DNA of 64,000 bases from Cytobacillus sp. IB215665 (GTDB lineage Bacteria; Bacillota; Bacilli; Bacillales; SM2101). The notes under the pieces are model-generated. The model worked only from the letters and a program-made list of their open reading frames with translations. It did not search any database and was not told the origin of the DNA. The position numbers and the translations under genes were made by a program. Position 1 is the first letter of the stretch. Each line of letters opens with the position of its first letter. Positions 9,080 to 18,102 of this stretch are shown piece after piece. The stretch covers positions 62,001-126,000 of the forward strand of contig NZ_JAXBME010000012.1 of the NCBI RefSeq assembly GCF_033963835.1. Reading direction: 5' to 3'.

Positions 9080-9448
9080 ATGAGTTATCAACAAGCCTTA
9101 CAAAAATATATAGAAGCGACAAACTCTCATGATTTCAATAATGTGAAAAAAGTTCTTCATGAAAATGCCGTTTATTGGTTCACAAACAAATCTTGTGTGA
9201 CTTTAGAAGAAATTCACAATTATTTTGAAAATGCGTGGCATACAATCAAAGACGAGGTATATGCAGCAAAGGATGTAGAGTGGATTGCAGTAGATCAAAA
9301 AACTGCCACGTGTATATATACATATCATTATGAAGGTTATTATAATGGCAAATTTGTTACGGGAAGTGGTCGAGCAACAAATATCTTTGTCAAAAATAAT
9401 GATTATGACGATTGGAAGTTAATCCATGAACATTTAAGTAGTCTTTAA
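9080..9448 (+). CDS. NTF2-like (SnoaL/DUF4440-type) protein
   Basis: 122 residues with the layout of the NTF2-like cone fold: an N-terminal helix pair (QALQKYIEATNSHDFNNV), a strand with HENAVYWFTNKS, a helix EEIHNYFENAWHTI, then three long strands ending in ATNIFVKNNDYDDWKLIHEHLS. That final pattern (wKl.hEH.S) is typical of SnoaL/DUF4440 proteins acting as small-molecule enzymes or stress proteins. The ribosome site AAAGGAGAAAACA precedes the ATG. No operon partner; substrate unknown. Confidence 0.75.
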   Translation: MSYQQALQKYIEATNSHDFNNVKKVLHENAVYWFTNKSCVTLEEIHNYFENAWHTIKDEVYAAKDVEWIAVDQKTATCIYTYHYEGYYNGKFVTGSGRATNIFVKNNDYDDWKLIHEHLSSL

Positions 9449-9505
9449 TTGGATTAAAAAGTCACACCTCTTTGTTAGTACTTCGTGAGAAAGAAGAAAG
9501 TTCTC

Positions 9506-9540
9506 GGAATGAAAAGCAATAAATCAATCGAAAGCAGCTT
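9506..9540. repeat. Remnant of the dispersed repeat (right end)
   Basis: GGAATGAAAAGCAATAAATC then AATCGAAAGCAGCTT resembles the right end of the family; degenerate. Confidence 0.35.
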
Positions 9541-9600
9541 AAATTACAAAGGAACGACATATAATTCATAAAAATAGAGGATTTATATGGAGGGGTTATA

Positions 9601-10176
9601 ATGAAAGTTCATAAAATGACATTTTTTATAATCTCACTGTTTATTCTTGTTTCTTGTTCATCAAAAACGATTGGTGATCCGGATATTAATGAGCAAGTTT
9701 ATGATGAATTAGGTGAAGGAGTAGTAATTCCAGAATTTGAAAACTATCCAATGGTATTTGCTATAATACAAATGCCACCAATAGGTAATAGTAAAAAATT
9801 AACCATAGTATACGCTGAAGAAAGAGGAGAAATCATAGAGGACTTTAGTGACCCCGCAATGATACAAGCTTATGAGAAAGAAACAAATTCCAAATTTTTA
9901 TATGGAGTATATGATGGAAAAACTGTATTGGAATATACTTACATTGAAGACGGAGGGTTATCCTTTTCAAACGGAAAAACAATGGTTTTGAATGGAAAAA
10001 CGATTGAATATGTGGAAAAAAAGAATGATAAGAATGAATTTTTATTTGTAGCGTTTAATTATAAAGGGTCTGCTTATTCTTTTATATTTAATTTGAGTGA
10101 AGGTTTTGTACAAGAAGCAGCATTCGAAATTGTAGAAAGTGTCATTAACGAAGTAGATAATGAGTTGGATTCTTAG
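9601..10176 (+). CDS. Hypothetical lipoprotein
   Basis: 191 residues. The N-terminus has a short basic region, a hydrophobic core and the lipobox LVSC, so signal peptidase II should cleave before cysteine 19 and leave a lipid-anchored protein on the outer face of the membrane. The mature part is hydrophilic and mostly beta-type, with no recognised domain. The start is set by GGAGGGGTTATA directly upstream of the ATG. No neighbour suggests a role. Confidence 0.7.
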   Translation: MKVHKMTFFIISLFILVSCSSKTIGDPDINEQVYDELGEGVVIPEFENYPMVFAIIQMPPIGNSKKLTIVYAEERGEIIEDFSDPAMIQAYEKETNSKFLYGVYDGKTVLEYTYIEDGGLSFSNGKTMVLNGKTIEYVEKKNDKNEFLFVAFNYKGSAYSFIFNLSEGFVQEAAFEIVESVINEVDNELDS

Positions 10177-10822
10177 TTTGCTTTTTGTTACTTATTTCTG
10201 ACCAACTGACAAAATGATGGATGGGAATATTGAAAATTATAGTGGCATATTATACGAATTTCAAATTAAGACAGTTGACTACCATATAAAATGCATAACA
10301 TAGCAATGGTGAAAGTTGTAAAGAAGTTGAAGAAAGAATGGTAGTTGATGGCTGATATAATATCAATGTTTTGTTGTAGTAGACTAAATACGCCTAGTTC
10401 CTTCTCATATCTCAATGATAAGGAACCGGGATTTTTTTTTATTTATTAGAAACGGATTGTGAAATGAAATAATTTTAGTTATCAAAAATCATGCTCGTTG
10501 TAAATACGAAGGATGAGGTTAATAAGTTGCTAAGTTTGATGTTTTGAAATTAGCTTTAGTTATGAAGGAGAGTTTAAGGAGAGGACATTTTTTTGCATAA
10601 TCATTTCTTCATTACGATTAGTTTGATGTACCGAAAAACTAATAGAAACTAGCTATACAGTGTACTTGGTACAATACGTGTCACAGTATGTATAGTTTAA
10701 CTACTGGAAAATAGAATAATAAAATGGATGTAAAATATGGCAAGCTTTTTCTTTATTTATTATTATAAAAATAGTAAAGTGAAAATAGAGATTTAGTTAG
10801 TGTAGAAGAGGGGGATCATTAT
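10177..10822. other. Long intergenic region before cheV
   Basis: About 645 bases. It holds the strong terminator at 10397-10442 and otherwise AT-rich sequence without a credible reading frame. No sigma-D type (TAAA/GCCGATAA) promoter was found for cheV. Confidence 0.4.
10397..10442 (+). terminator. Rho-independent terminator
   Basis: GTTCCTT-C-TCAT (10397-10408) pairs with ATGA-T-AAGGAAC (10415-10426), followed by A and a nine-T run. It lies 220 bases after the lipoprotein stop, so it ends either that transcript or an unseen short RNA. Confidence 0.85.
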
Positions 10823-11728
10823 ATGGCTACAAATAATGGTATATTACTAGAAAGTGGTACAAATGAATTAGAAATAGTAGAATTCGGTATTGGTAACAAT
10901 AAATTTGGTATCAATGTTATAAAAGTTAAAGAGATTATTAATCCAGTTGTGGTTACAGAAGTACCACATGTACACCCAAACGTAGAAGGAATTATTGAGT
11001 TGCGTGGGGAGGTTCTTCCAGTTGTAGATGTTGCTAAGGCACTTGGGTTCCCTAAGTCGACTAATCCAAAACTTGATAAGTTTATCGTTGCTGAATTTAA
11101 TCAACAAAAAATTGTATTTCACGTTCATACCGTTACACAGATTCATCGGATTTCTTGGGATAAAATTGAAAAGCCTTCAGATATGTACCAAGGTTTAGAA
11201 AGTCAAATAATTGGTGTTGTAAAAATGGAGAGTGACATGTTATTGTTGCTCGATTTTGAAAAGATTGTTGTTGACATTAACCCAGATTCGGGTGTGAATG
11301 TGAATAAAGTGAAAAAGTTAGGTAAACGAGAGAGATCATCTAAAAGGCTCGTCATTGCTGAAGATTCACCTTTATTAAGGAAACAGTTAGAAGACACGTT
11401 AAAAGAAGCTGGCTTCAGTAACCTTGAGTTTTTTGAAAATGGTAAAGAAGCATTAGCTTACTTGGAGGAGACAATTAACGCAGGAAAAGAGATAACAGAG
11501 GTAGTACAGCTCGTAATAACTGACATAGAAATGCCTCAAATGGACGGTCATCATTTAACTAGACGCATTAAAGAGGATAAGAAATTATCAAAATTACCAG
11601 TAGTCATTTTTTCTTCTTTAATAACGGACGACCTTCGTCACAAAGGGCAAATGGTAGGTGCAGAAGGACAAGTGAGTAAACCGGAAATTGCCCAATTAGT
11701 GCATTTAATAGATGAGTTAATAATTTAA
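10823..11728 (+). CDS. cheV: Chemotaxis coupling/response-regulator protein CheV
   Basis: 301 residues: an N-terminal CheW-like domain (about 15-160, with FGINVIKVKEII, GIIELRGEVLPVVD and the LLLLDFEKI strand) followed by a receiver domain (about 172-300). The receiver shows the acidic pair in VIAEDSPLLR, the phosphoacceptor aspartate in ITDIEMPQMDG and the lysine in SKPE. CheV couples chemoreceptors to the CheA kinase, with phosphorylation of its receiver tuning adaptation. The GAGGGGGATC ribosome site precedes the ATG. No other chemotaxis gene lies in the window. In B. subtilis cheV is beside patA; here they are separated by an accessory block. Confidence 0.95.
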   Translation: MATNNGILLESGTNELEIVEFGIGNNKFGINVIKVKEIINPVVVTEVPHVHPNVEGIIELRGEVLPVVDVAKALGFPKSTNPKLDKFIVAEFNQQKIVFHVHTVTQIHRISWDKIEKPSDMYQGLESQIIGVVKMESDMLLLLDFEKIVVDINPDSGVNVNKVKKLGKRERSSKRLVIAEDSPLLRKQLEDTLKEAGFSNLEFFENGKEALAYLEETINAGKEITEVVQLVITDIEMPQMDGHHLTRRIKEDKKLSKLPVVIFSSLITDDLRHKGQMVGAEGQVSKPEIAQLVHLIDELII

Positions 11729-11776
11729 ATATTAGGTAATAATAAAGTTATTATAAGTCGAAAGTTGGGTAGTAAA

Positions 11777-12370
11777 ATGAGATGGATCATCCAAGCTTTA
11801 GGACAGAGATGGGTACTATTTAGTTTATTAGTCATTAATACACTAGGTACAATATATGGTTACTATTGGTATAGGTGGCAATTATATGCAACACCTCCAA
11901 AATACCTTATTTTTGTGCCAGATAGTCCTACTGCGTCATTATTTTTCGTTTTTGTTCTCGTGGCCTTTTTACTTAAAAAGAATTGGGGTCTAATTGAAGC
12001 GTTAGCTATCGTCACTTTATTTAAGTATGGCATTTGGGCTGTTGTCATGAATATACTAGTATATTTTGAGTTAGGTTCACTGGATTTTGCTAGTTTGATG
12101 CTAATCTTTTCACATGGTGCCATGGCGTTGCAAGGGTTACTTTTTGCGCCTTTTTACCGCATAAAATGGTATCATTTAGCAATCGCTAGTGTGTGGACTT
12201 TACATAATGATGTTATTGATTATGTTTTTGGTATGTTACCTTGGTATCACGTGTTAAATGAATATGTACAACAAATTGGGTATTTTACATTTTGGCTTAG
12301 TATAACATCTATTGCCATTACGTATGTTCTTTGTGTGAAAAAAGATAGGTTTGTGTTGAGCATAACGTAA
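11777..12370 (+). CDS. ypjA: DUF1405 membrane protein YpjA
   Basis: 197 residues with about five to six membrane helices, closely similar in my memory to B. subtilis YpjA; shared blocks include TIYGYYWY, FVPDSPTASLFFVF, LIFSHGAMA.QGLL and WTLHNDVIDYVFGMLP. Function is unknown. In B. subtilis ypjA follows qcrABC; here cheV is upstream instead, which points to a rearrangement or loss of the bc complex genes at this site. An in-frame TTG at 11765 is possible, but the ATG at 11777 (MRWII) matches the family better. The ribosome site is weak (AAAGTTGGG). Confidence 0.88.
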   Translation: MRWIIQALGQRWVLFSLLVINTLGTIYGYYWYRWQLYATPPKYLIFVPDSPTASLFFVFVLVAFLLKKNWGLIEALAIVTLFKYGIWAVVMNILVYFELGSLDFASLMLIFSHGAMALQGLLFAPFYRIKWYHLAIASVWTLHNDVIDYVFGMLPWYHVLNEYVQQIGYFTFWLSITSIAITYVLCVKKDRFVLSIT

Positions 12371-12488
12371 TAACATATTTTTTACCATTCGCGAAATACT
12401 TTGACGACGTTGATAACAACTTTTCAACATCACAAGTAGCATTATTCTAGTTCGTTTTCTAGCAAATGCTTATCAGCTTTTTAATCAG

Positions 12489-12516
12489 GTGGAGCAGAGT
12501 CTCCACTTTGGTCTTT
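12489..12516 (+). terminator. Probable terminator after ypjA
   Basis: GTGGAG (12489-12494), loop CAGAGT, CTCCAC (12501-12506), then TTTGGTCTTTTT. A short stem; it lies 119 bases after ypjA. Confidence 0.5.
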
Positions 12517-12520
12517 TTAC

Positions 12521-12573
12521 AAGGTTGTATTCGACATTGGTTGTTTTATTTCCTACTAATAAATAAACACGGA
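12521..12573. repeat. Dispersed repeat end (L2 type)
   Basis: AAGGTTGTATTCGACATTGG followed by TTGTTTTATTTCCTACTAAT and AAATAAACACGGAT aligns with the second-end consensus (AAGGCTGTTTTCGCATT..., TACTAAGAAATAAGTACG). The partner end is not clear, although 12654 onward (AGGCTTTTTTCG) may be a degenerate one. Confidence 0.45.
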
Positions 12574-12734
12574 TCCATTTATAGTTTTGTGGAATCTTTT
12601 AATAGCTTATGACGCTGTTGTCGACTTCATACTATGAACGAGGTGAACAGCTTGTCTAGGCTTTTTTCGTATTTTTAGTTCTACTCTTGTCCACCTTCTC
12701 ATAATTATTAATAGAAGTTTGAGGAGGGACAAGT

Positions 12735-13526
12735 ATGAATAGACGTATGATGTTGTTGTTAGTACTAATACTATTAGTATTGCCAAGTAATAAATACGCT
12801 GCGGAAATAGAGCATTGGAAAAAACTTGATGAAATAGCTGATGAAGCTTTACAGATGGTGAAAAGTGAGAGATATGACGATGCAAAAAGTCTCTTGGAAC
12901 ACTTTACTAATGAATTTTTACAATTTAGTAGTAGTGATAAACCATATACTATGGATGAATTACGAGTGATAACAATTACACATAATAATGCTGTTGAAGC
13001 TGTAACTAAGACGGCTCTTTCTCATGAAGAAAGGATTAGAAAAGTTGTACAATTCCGATTGGTTATTGATGCTATCATTTCAGAGCATCAACCGTTATGG
13101 GTTGAAATGGAGCATTCGACAATGAAGTACTTTCATCAAATGAAAGGTGCAATTGAGCAAGATGATACTGAAACATTTCAATATATGTTGAATTTATTCT
13201 TAAATAAATATGAAGTTATTCAACCTAGTATTAAGGTCGATGTTAATCCTGAGTGGGTAACGAGAGTGGATAGCCATATTCGTTTTCTAGAATCAAATCA
13301 ACATATTAGTTTGGAAAAAACTAAACAAATTCAACAACTTGATCAAATGGAAGCTGATTTAAATGAATTATTTAATGCAGTGAAGGATGATGATACTGAT
13401 CCGTCGCTATTATGGGTAATGATTTCTATTGGAAGTGTTATTTTATTATCATTATCATATGCTGGATGGAAAAAATACAAAGCTGATAAGGTAAAACAAC
13501 AGTCACGTAAAAAGCTAAATGATTGA
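12735..13526 (+). CDS. ypjB: Sporulation protein YpjB
   Basis: 263 residues: an N-terminal signal-like hydrophobic segment (MMLLLVLILLVLPSNKYA), a long mostly helical extracytoplasmic region with many acidic and glutamine residues, and a C-terminal membrane helix (LLWVMISIGSVILLSLSYAGW) followed by a basic tail. This arrangement and the place after ypjA match the sporulation protein YpjB family; its molecular role is not established. GGAGGGACAAGT precedes the ATG. About 360 bases with a repeat end separate it from ypjA, unlike the tight B. subtilis arrangement. Confidence 0.85.
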   Translation: MNRRMMLLLVLILLVLPSNKYAAEIEHWKKLDEIADEALQMVKSERYDDAKSLLEHFTNEFLQFSSSDKPYTMDELRVITITHNNAVEAVTKTALSHEERIRKVVQFRLVIDAIISEHQPLWVEMEHSTMKYFHQMKGAIEQDDTETFQYMLNLFLNKYEVIQPSIKVDVNPEWVTRVDSHIRFLESNQHISLEKTKQIQQLDQMEADLNELFNAVKDDDTDPSLLWVMISIGSVILLSLSYAGWKKYKADKVKQQSRKKLND

Positions 13527-13593
13527 CATAATATCTGTTGTTCAGCTAAAATTATCATTATATTATTAAAATAGAGGAGTGGAGTAAGTTAGC

Positions 13594-14271
13594 ATGTGGT
13601 ACATCGCCTATTTTGCACTACTAATTATTATTCCTATTTGGGCTCAAATGAAGGTGAAGGGAGCGTATAAAAAATATTCTAAAGTCCCATCATCATCAGC
13701 AATGTCTGGAGCTCAAGTAGCTCGTAGCATATTGGATGCGAACGGCTTACACGATGTCAATATTGAGGAAACACGTGGAGTGCTGTCTGACCATTATGAC
13801 CCACGTTCAAAAACAGTTCGTCTTTCGTCAGATAACTATCATGGTCATTCACTTGCTGGTACAGCTGTTGCGGCACATGAAGTTGGACATGCGATACAAG
13901 ATCAACAGGATTATGCATTTTTACGATTAAGACATTCACTTGTTCCTGTAGCAAATATCGGTTCGAATTTTTCTTGGATAATTATTCTTGCAGGTATTAT
14001 TTTTGCTTCAGCAAACATGCTGTTATTAGGTATCATCTTTATGGCATTTGCAGTGTTGTTTCAGGTGGTTACATTACCAGTTGAATTTGACGCCTCTAAT
14101 CGTGCAATGGAGCAAGTGGTATCACTAGGTGTGATTAGAAACGAGGAAGAAAGAGAAACGAAGAAAGTGCTTAATGCAGCTGCATTAACATATGTTGCAG
14201 CGGCAGCGGTTGCTGTCTTAGAGCTTGTAAGATTTGTACTAATGTATATTGGTATGTCACAAGACGATTAA
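13594..14271 (+). CDS. Membrane zinc metallopeptidase, YugP family
   Basis: 225 residues with an N-terminal membrane helix, the zinc motif HEVGH at about residues 92-96 (AAHEVGHAIQ), and two to three further hydrophobic helices (WIIILAGIIFASANMLLLG and beyond), ending in a C-terminal helix. VEFDASNRAM carries the likely third zinc ligand region. This matches the YugP/neutral zinc metallopeptidase family, integral membrane proteases of unknown substrate. GAGGAGTGGAGTAAGTTAGC precedes the ATG. It lies 67 bases after ypjB, on the same strand, and is followed by a strong bidirectional terminator. Confidence 0.88.
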   Translation: MWYIAYFALLIIIPIWAQMKVKGAYKKYSKVPSSSAMSGAQVARSILDANGLHDVNIEETRGVLSDHYDPRSKTVRLSSDNYHGHSLAGTAVAAHEVGHAIQDQQDYAFLRLRHSLVPVANIGSNFSWIIILAGIIFASANMLLLGIIFMAFAVLFQVVTLPVEFDASNRAMEQVVSLGVIRNEEERETKKVLNAAALTYVAAAAVAVLELVRFVLMYIGMSQDD

Positions 14272-14305
14272 GAAGTAAAGCTTACAAATAATAATTGCAA
14301 TAAAT

Positions 14306-14342
14306 AAAGGACCAGGATACGATTTATCCTGGTCCTTTGTTT
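14306..14342. terminator. Strong, probably bidirectional terminator
   Basis: AAAGGACCAGGATA (14306-14319), loop CGATT, TATCCTGGTCCTTT (14325-14338): 14 perfect pairs with an A run before and T residues after, so it can serve the metallopeptidase gene and the convergent YitT gene. Confidence 0.9.
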
Positions 14343-14421
14343 GCTTTAAATCCGCATTTATCCTTATCTAATACATAACGTAATTAACTTTGTTGTGCAA
14401 ACTAATCTATGTAATCATGAG

Positions 14422-15294
14422 TTAACGTTCAAGTGGTTTTTTATTTTCGTCAAGTGTGAATCCTTCACCTAATACGTCATGGACATCACTTACTGCAACG
14501 AAAGCGTGAGGATCAATAGATGTAATAACGTTCTTCAAGCGGACGATTTCATTTTTTCCTACAACACAATATAAGACATTTTTATCAATTTTAGAAAATG
14601 AGCCCTGTGCTTTCAAGAAGGTTGCTCCTCTATCCATTTCCTTCATAATTTTTTCAGCTATTTCTTCATTTTTATCTGAGATAATCGTAGCACCTTTGGC
14701 AGCATATGCACCTTCCTGCATGAAATCAATGACACGAGCTCCAACAAATACTGCAACGAGTGTATACATTGCTTCCTGATATGTTAAATATACGATAAGT
14801 GAAATCGTAATAACTGCTGCATCAAATAAGAACATTGTTTTTCCCATGCTCCAGCCAATGTATTTATGTGCTAATCTAGCAAGTATATCTACACCACCGG
14901 TAGTTCCACCAAAGCGAAAAATGATGCCTAAACCAACACCGATAAAGACTCCTGCAAATAATGCTGCTAAAGTTAAATCCTCATTTAATGGCATTTGAAT
15001 AGTATAGCGCTGGAAAATCCATAAAAAGACTGACAAGCCCACTGTTCCAATGACCGTATACAAAAATGCTTGTCTGCCAAGTAACCTCCAACCGAGAATA
15101 AACATTGGAATATTTAACAATAAATTTGAATATGCCGGATCTATTTTTAGAGTAAAGAATAATAGCAAAGTAATACCAGTAAATCCACCTTCGGCAAGGT
15201 TATTTTGCATATTAAAATGAACGAGTCCAAATGCGAAAATTGCTGATCCTAGTAAAATAAATAAGATATTTTTAGTTCTGATTCCTAATTGCAT
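14422..15294 (-). CDS. ypjC: YitT family membrane protein (YpjC)
   Basis: 290 residues, the usual length of the family: five to six N-terminal membrane helices (ILFILLGSAIFAFGLVHFN, FTGITLLLFF, and others including a glycine-rich FRFGGTTGGVDILA) and a C-terminal cytoplasmic DUF2179 domain (KNEEIAEKIMKEMDRGATFLKA to the end). Substrate unknown. The frame stays open for another 116 codons upstream, but GGAGG lies 5 bases before the ATG at 15294 and that start gives the standard family N-terminus. B. subtilis has ypjC in the same place. The upstream extension runs across a dispersed repeat copy and is probably not translated. Confidence 0.9.
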   Translation of the reverse strand: MQLGIRTKNILFILLGSAIFAFGLVHFNMQNNLAEGGFTGITLLLFFTLKIDPAYSNLLLNIPMFILGWRLLGRQAFLYTVIGTVGLSVFLWIFQRYTIQMPLNEDLTLAALFAGVFIGVGLGIIFRFGGTTGGVDILARLAHKYIGWSMGKTMFLFDAAVITISLIVYLTYQEAMYTLVAVFVGARVIDFMQEGAYAAKGATIISDKNEEIAEKIMKEMDRGATFLKAQGSFSKIDKNVLYCVVGKNEIVRLKNVITSIDPHAFVAVSDVHDVLGEGFTLDENKKPLER

Positions 15295-15351
15295 AACGTC
15301 CTCCAAAACAGTAGTCAGATTAAATCGTATTACACATAAAACTTTTATGTT

Positions 15352-15499
15352 AGACTGTTTTCGCATTGATTGTTGTTTTTCGTATTTAGAAATAAACCGT
15401 ACACAACTAGCGTTCGTGGTATCTTTTCTTCGGTACAACGATTTCTTACAGTGTATAACCACTTTTTTGGTACAACAACAAATTTTACGAAAAGAGCCT
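15352..15499. repeat. Dispersed MITE-like repeat, full-length copy
   Basis: Starts AGACTGTTTTCGCATTGATT and ends AACAAATTTTACGAAAAGAGCCT-type sequence at 15499, about 148 bp. Ends and internal GTAtttAGAAATAA block match the copy at 28333. It sits in the divergent gap between the YitT gene and ypjD. Confidence 0.75.
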
Positions 15500-15827
15500 G
15501 ATGCTATGTATCTTGCGTATAAAACGAACGGCAAGAGCTTGCCTTCTTCCTGGAGCTTTATCGCTTCATAATGGTATTTATGTCCTGTTTCAGAATCAAC
15601 TGGTCGTATCTTGTCGGCCGAGCAAGGATAACGACATTTCACCTAAGACAATATGACATACTCTTATTATAAGTAAATTTTAGTGCCCCAACTTTTCTTA
15701 TTATATTTGAACTAGCCGATAGTTACAATAGATGAAATAATGGATAAAAGGGTCAATTGAAAAACGAAACATTTGTCAAATGAGTAGCTTTTGGCTAACA
15801 TGTAAGATGAGAAAGAGGTGGTTATGA

Positions 15828-16160
15828 ATGACTAAAACGTTAAATGAAATCCAGCTTGAAGTTGATCAGTATATTAATCAATTTAAAGAAGGTTATTTTA
15901 GCCCATTAGCAATGCTGGCTAGAATGACTGAAGAGCTAGGAGAACTAGCACGTGAAATAAATCATTATTACGGTGAAAAGCAAAAGAAGGATACTGAGAA
16001 TGAACGGGAAATTCAAGAAGAACTAGGTGATATGCTCTTTGTATTAATTTGTTTAGCAAATTCCCTCGACATAAATTTAGAAACTGCGCACGATCGTGTA
16101 ATGGATAAATTTCAAACTAGAGATAAAAATCGCTGGACTTTAAAAGCGAAAGGAGAATGA
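15828..16160 (+). CDS. ypjD: MazG-like nucleotide pyrophosphohydrolase YpjD
   Basis: 110 residues, the all-alpha NTP pyrophosphatase fold of the single-domain MazG group. The [12 protein letters not shown] motif (about residues 31-42) and [18 protein letters not shown] (about 62-79) supply the four acidic magnesium ligands (ExxE...ExxD pattern). Such enzymes hydrolyse non-canonical NTPs to NMP and pyrophosphate. The GAAAGAGGTGG ribosome site precedes ATG 15828. Its stop overlaps the region just before dapB, so it opens the ypjD-dapB-mgsA-bshB1-bshA operon, as in B. subtilis. Confidence 0.92.
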   Translation: MTKTLNEIQLEVDQYINQFKEGYFSPLAMLARMTEELGELAREINHYYGEKQKKDTENEREIQEELGDMLFVLICLANSLDINLETAHDRVMDKFQTRDKNRWTLKAKGE

Positions 16161-16165
16161 CAGCA

Positions 16166-16969
16166 ATGGGTGAACAAATTAACATTGTTCTTGCAGGCCC
16201 TAGAGGTAGAATGGGCAAAGAGGCCTTACATTTAATACATAATACAAAGGAATTTTCATTAGTAGGAGCGGTAGATCGCAAACATGATGGGCAACTTATC
16301 TCTGATATTAACGGTTTACCTAACATGGATACACCGATTTATACTAATTTAGAGAATTGTTTACAAGCTCACCAAGCAGACGTGTTAGTAGATTTGACGA
16401 CACCAGAAATTGGTAAAAGACATACAGAAATAGCTTTACAATATGGTGTTAGACCTGTTGTTGGAACAACTGGTTTCTCAGCTGAAGACTTAGCAAGAGT
16501 TACTGAATTAGCTGCGAGCAAAAAACTTGGTACGATAATAGCCCCAAATTTTGCTGTTGGTGCTGTACTTATGATGAAATTTTCACAAATGGCTGCTAAA
16601 TATTTTCCGGACATCGAAATTATTGAACTGCACCATGATCAGAAATTAGACGCTCCTTCTGGTACGGCTATAAAAACAGCACAATTGATATCAGCGGAGA
16701 GAGAGGCAAAACAACAAGGGCATCCTGATGAACATGAGGCAGTAGCGGGTGCTAGAGGAGCCAATATTGATGGGATGCATATACATAGTGTAAGACTACC
16801 TGGTTTGATAGCACATCAACAAGTATTATTTGGGGGAAATGGACAAACCTTAACAATTCGTCATGATTCATATAATAGAGAATCATTCATGACAGGCGTG
16901 AAGATTTCAATTGAAACTGTTATGAAACTTGATCACCTAGTATATGGATTAGAAAATATTATTGCATAA
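16166..16969 (+). CDS. dapB: 4-hydroxy-tetrahydrodipicolinate reductase
   Basis: 267 residues, full length. NAD(P)-binding [14 protein letters not shown] at the N-terminus, [19 protein letters not shown], the catalytic [15 protein letters not shown] motif, and LPGLIAHQ are all present. It catalyses the second committed step of diaminopimelate and lysine synthesis in the cytoplasm. An ATG at 16157 overlaps the ypjD stop (ATGA) but lies one base after AAAGGAG, which is too close; the ATG at 16166 is 10 bases away and is chosen. Second gene of the operon. Confidence 0.96.
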   Translation: MGEQINIVLAGPRGRMGKEALHLIHNTKEFSLVGAVDRKHDGQLISDINGLPNMDTPIYTNLENCLQAHQADVLVDLTTPEIGKRHTEIALQYGVRPVVGTTGFSAEDLARVTELAASKKLGTIIAPNFAVGAVLMMKFSQMAAKYFPDIEIIELHHDQKLDAPSGTAIKTAQLISAEREAKQQGHPDEHEAVAGARGANIDGMHIHSVRLPGLIAHQQVLFGGNGQTLTIRHDSYNRESFMTGVKISIETVMKLDHLVYGLENIIA

Positions 16970-16981
16970 TGGAGGAGCAAG

Positions 16982-17398
16982 ATGAAAATAGCACTTGTAG
17001 CCCATGATAAAAAGAAAAATGATTTAATTCAATTCTCAACAGCTTATTTATCGACATTGGAAAAACATGAACTTTATGCTACTGGTACGACAGGACAAAA
17101 AATTTCTGAAGCTACTAACTTGAAAATCCATCGCTTTCAATCAGGTCCACTTGGGGGTGACCAAGAAATTGGAGCGATGGTAGCAAACAATAAAATGGAT
17201 ATGGTCATATTTTTTCGTGACCCATTAACTCCGCAGCCTCATGAGCCAGACGTAACTGCTTTAATACGACTTTGTGATGTGTACGCGATTCCATTAGCAA
17301 CAAATATGGGAACAGCTGAGATTTTGGTCAAAGGTCTAGAACGAGGAGAATTCCAGTGGCGCTCAATTATTCACGAACAACAAGGTGAACAGACATGA
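16982..17398 (+). CDS. mgsA: Methylglyoxal synthase
   Basis: 138 residues, the family length. Starts [12 protein letters not shown], with ATGTTGQKI binding phosphate, [12 protein letters not shown], the catalytic aspartate in [14 protein letters not shown], and NMGTAE. It converts dihydroxyacetone phosphate to methylglyoxal and phosphate, a bypass used under sugar-phosphate stress. GGAGGAGCAAG precedes the ATG, 12 bases after dapB. Methylglyoxal is detoxified in part with bacillithiol, and the next two genes make bacillithiol. Confidence 0.96.
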   Translation: MKIALVAHDKKKNDLIQFSTAYLSTLEKHELYATGTTGQKISEATNLKIHRFQSGPLGGDQEIGAMVANNKMDMVIFFRDPLTPQPHEPDVTALIRLCDVYAIPLATNMGTAEILVKGLERGEFQWRSIIHEQQGEQT

Positions 17399-18102
17399 AA
17401 CTAGATATGCTCGCATTCGGTGCTCATGCTGATGATGTAGAAATTGGCATGGGTGGCACGATTGCCAAATATACTAATAAAGGATTCAAAATTGGCATAT
17501 GTGATTTAACAGAAGCCGAGTTATCTTCAAACGGAACAGTTGATATTAGAAAGCAAGAGGCTATGCAGGCATCTGCGATACTATCTATTAGTGAACGATT
17601 AAACTTACAACTTCCTGATCGTGGTTTATACAAAAAAGAAGAATATATAAAGTTAATTGTTGAGAAAATTCGCTTCTATCGACCAAATATTGTTTTTGCA
17701 CCTTATTTTGACGATCGGCATCCGGATCATGGGAATTGCGCACATCTTGTAGAAGAAGCAGTATTTTCAGCTGGAATTAAGAACTACGAAGATAACGAAC
17801 GCTTAGCAGCACATAAAGTATCATCATTATATTTTTATATGATCAATGGCTTTCATAAACCTACTTTTGTAATTGATATATCACAAACTATAGAACAAAA
17901 GCTAAATAGTTTAAGAGCATATAAAAGTCAATTTACGAAGGTAAATGATTCAATTGATACTCCATTAACCAATGGATACATAGAGACAGTAAAAAGTAGA
18001 GAAAGATTATTCGGCAAAGAGGTTGGCGTTGATTATGCAGAAGGGTTTATTAGTAAAAAGCCTTTGCTTATGAAACATGATTTGTTAGGAGAGTGTAAAT
18101 GA
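17395..18102 (+). CDS. bshB1: Bacillithiol biosynthesis deacetylase BshB1
   Basis: 235 residues of the LmbE/PIG-L deacetylase family. The zinc motif [12 protein letters not shown] is near the N-terminus and the second ligand motif is RHPDHGN at about residue 108. It removes the acetyl group from GlcNAc-malate, the second step of bacillithiol synthesis. The start ATGA overlaps the mgsA stop by four bases, indicating translational coupling. bshA, which makes the substrate, follows immediately; bshC is not in the window. Confidence 0.95.
   Translation: MKLDMLAFGAHADDVEIGMGGTIAKYTNKGFKIGICDLTEAELSSNGTVDIRKQEAMQASAILSISERLNLQLPDRGLYKKEEYIKLIVEKIRFYRPNIVFAPYFDDRHPDHGNCAHLVEEAVFSAGIKNYEDNERLAAHKVSSLYFYMINGFHKPTFVIDISQTIEQKLNSLRAYKSQFTKVNDSIDTPLTNGYIETVKSRERLFGKEVGVDYAEGFISKKPLLMKHDLLGECK

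Noticed and set aside
10560-10680. Possible 12-19-codon peptides with GGAGAG upstream
   Set aside because: Too short, no conservation evidence, and surrounded by AT-rich spacer.
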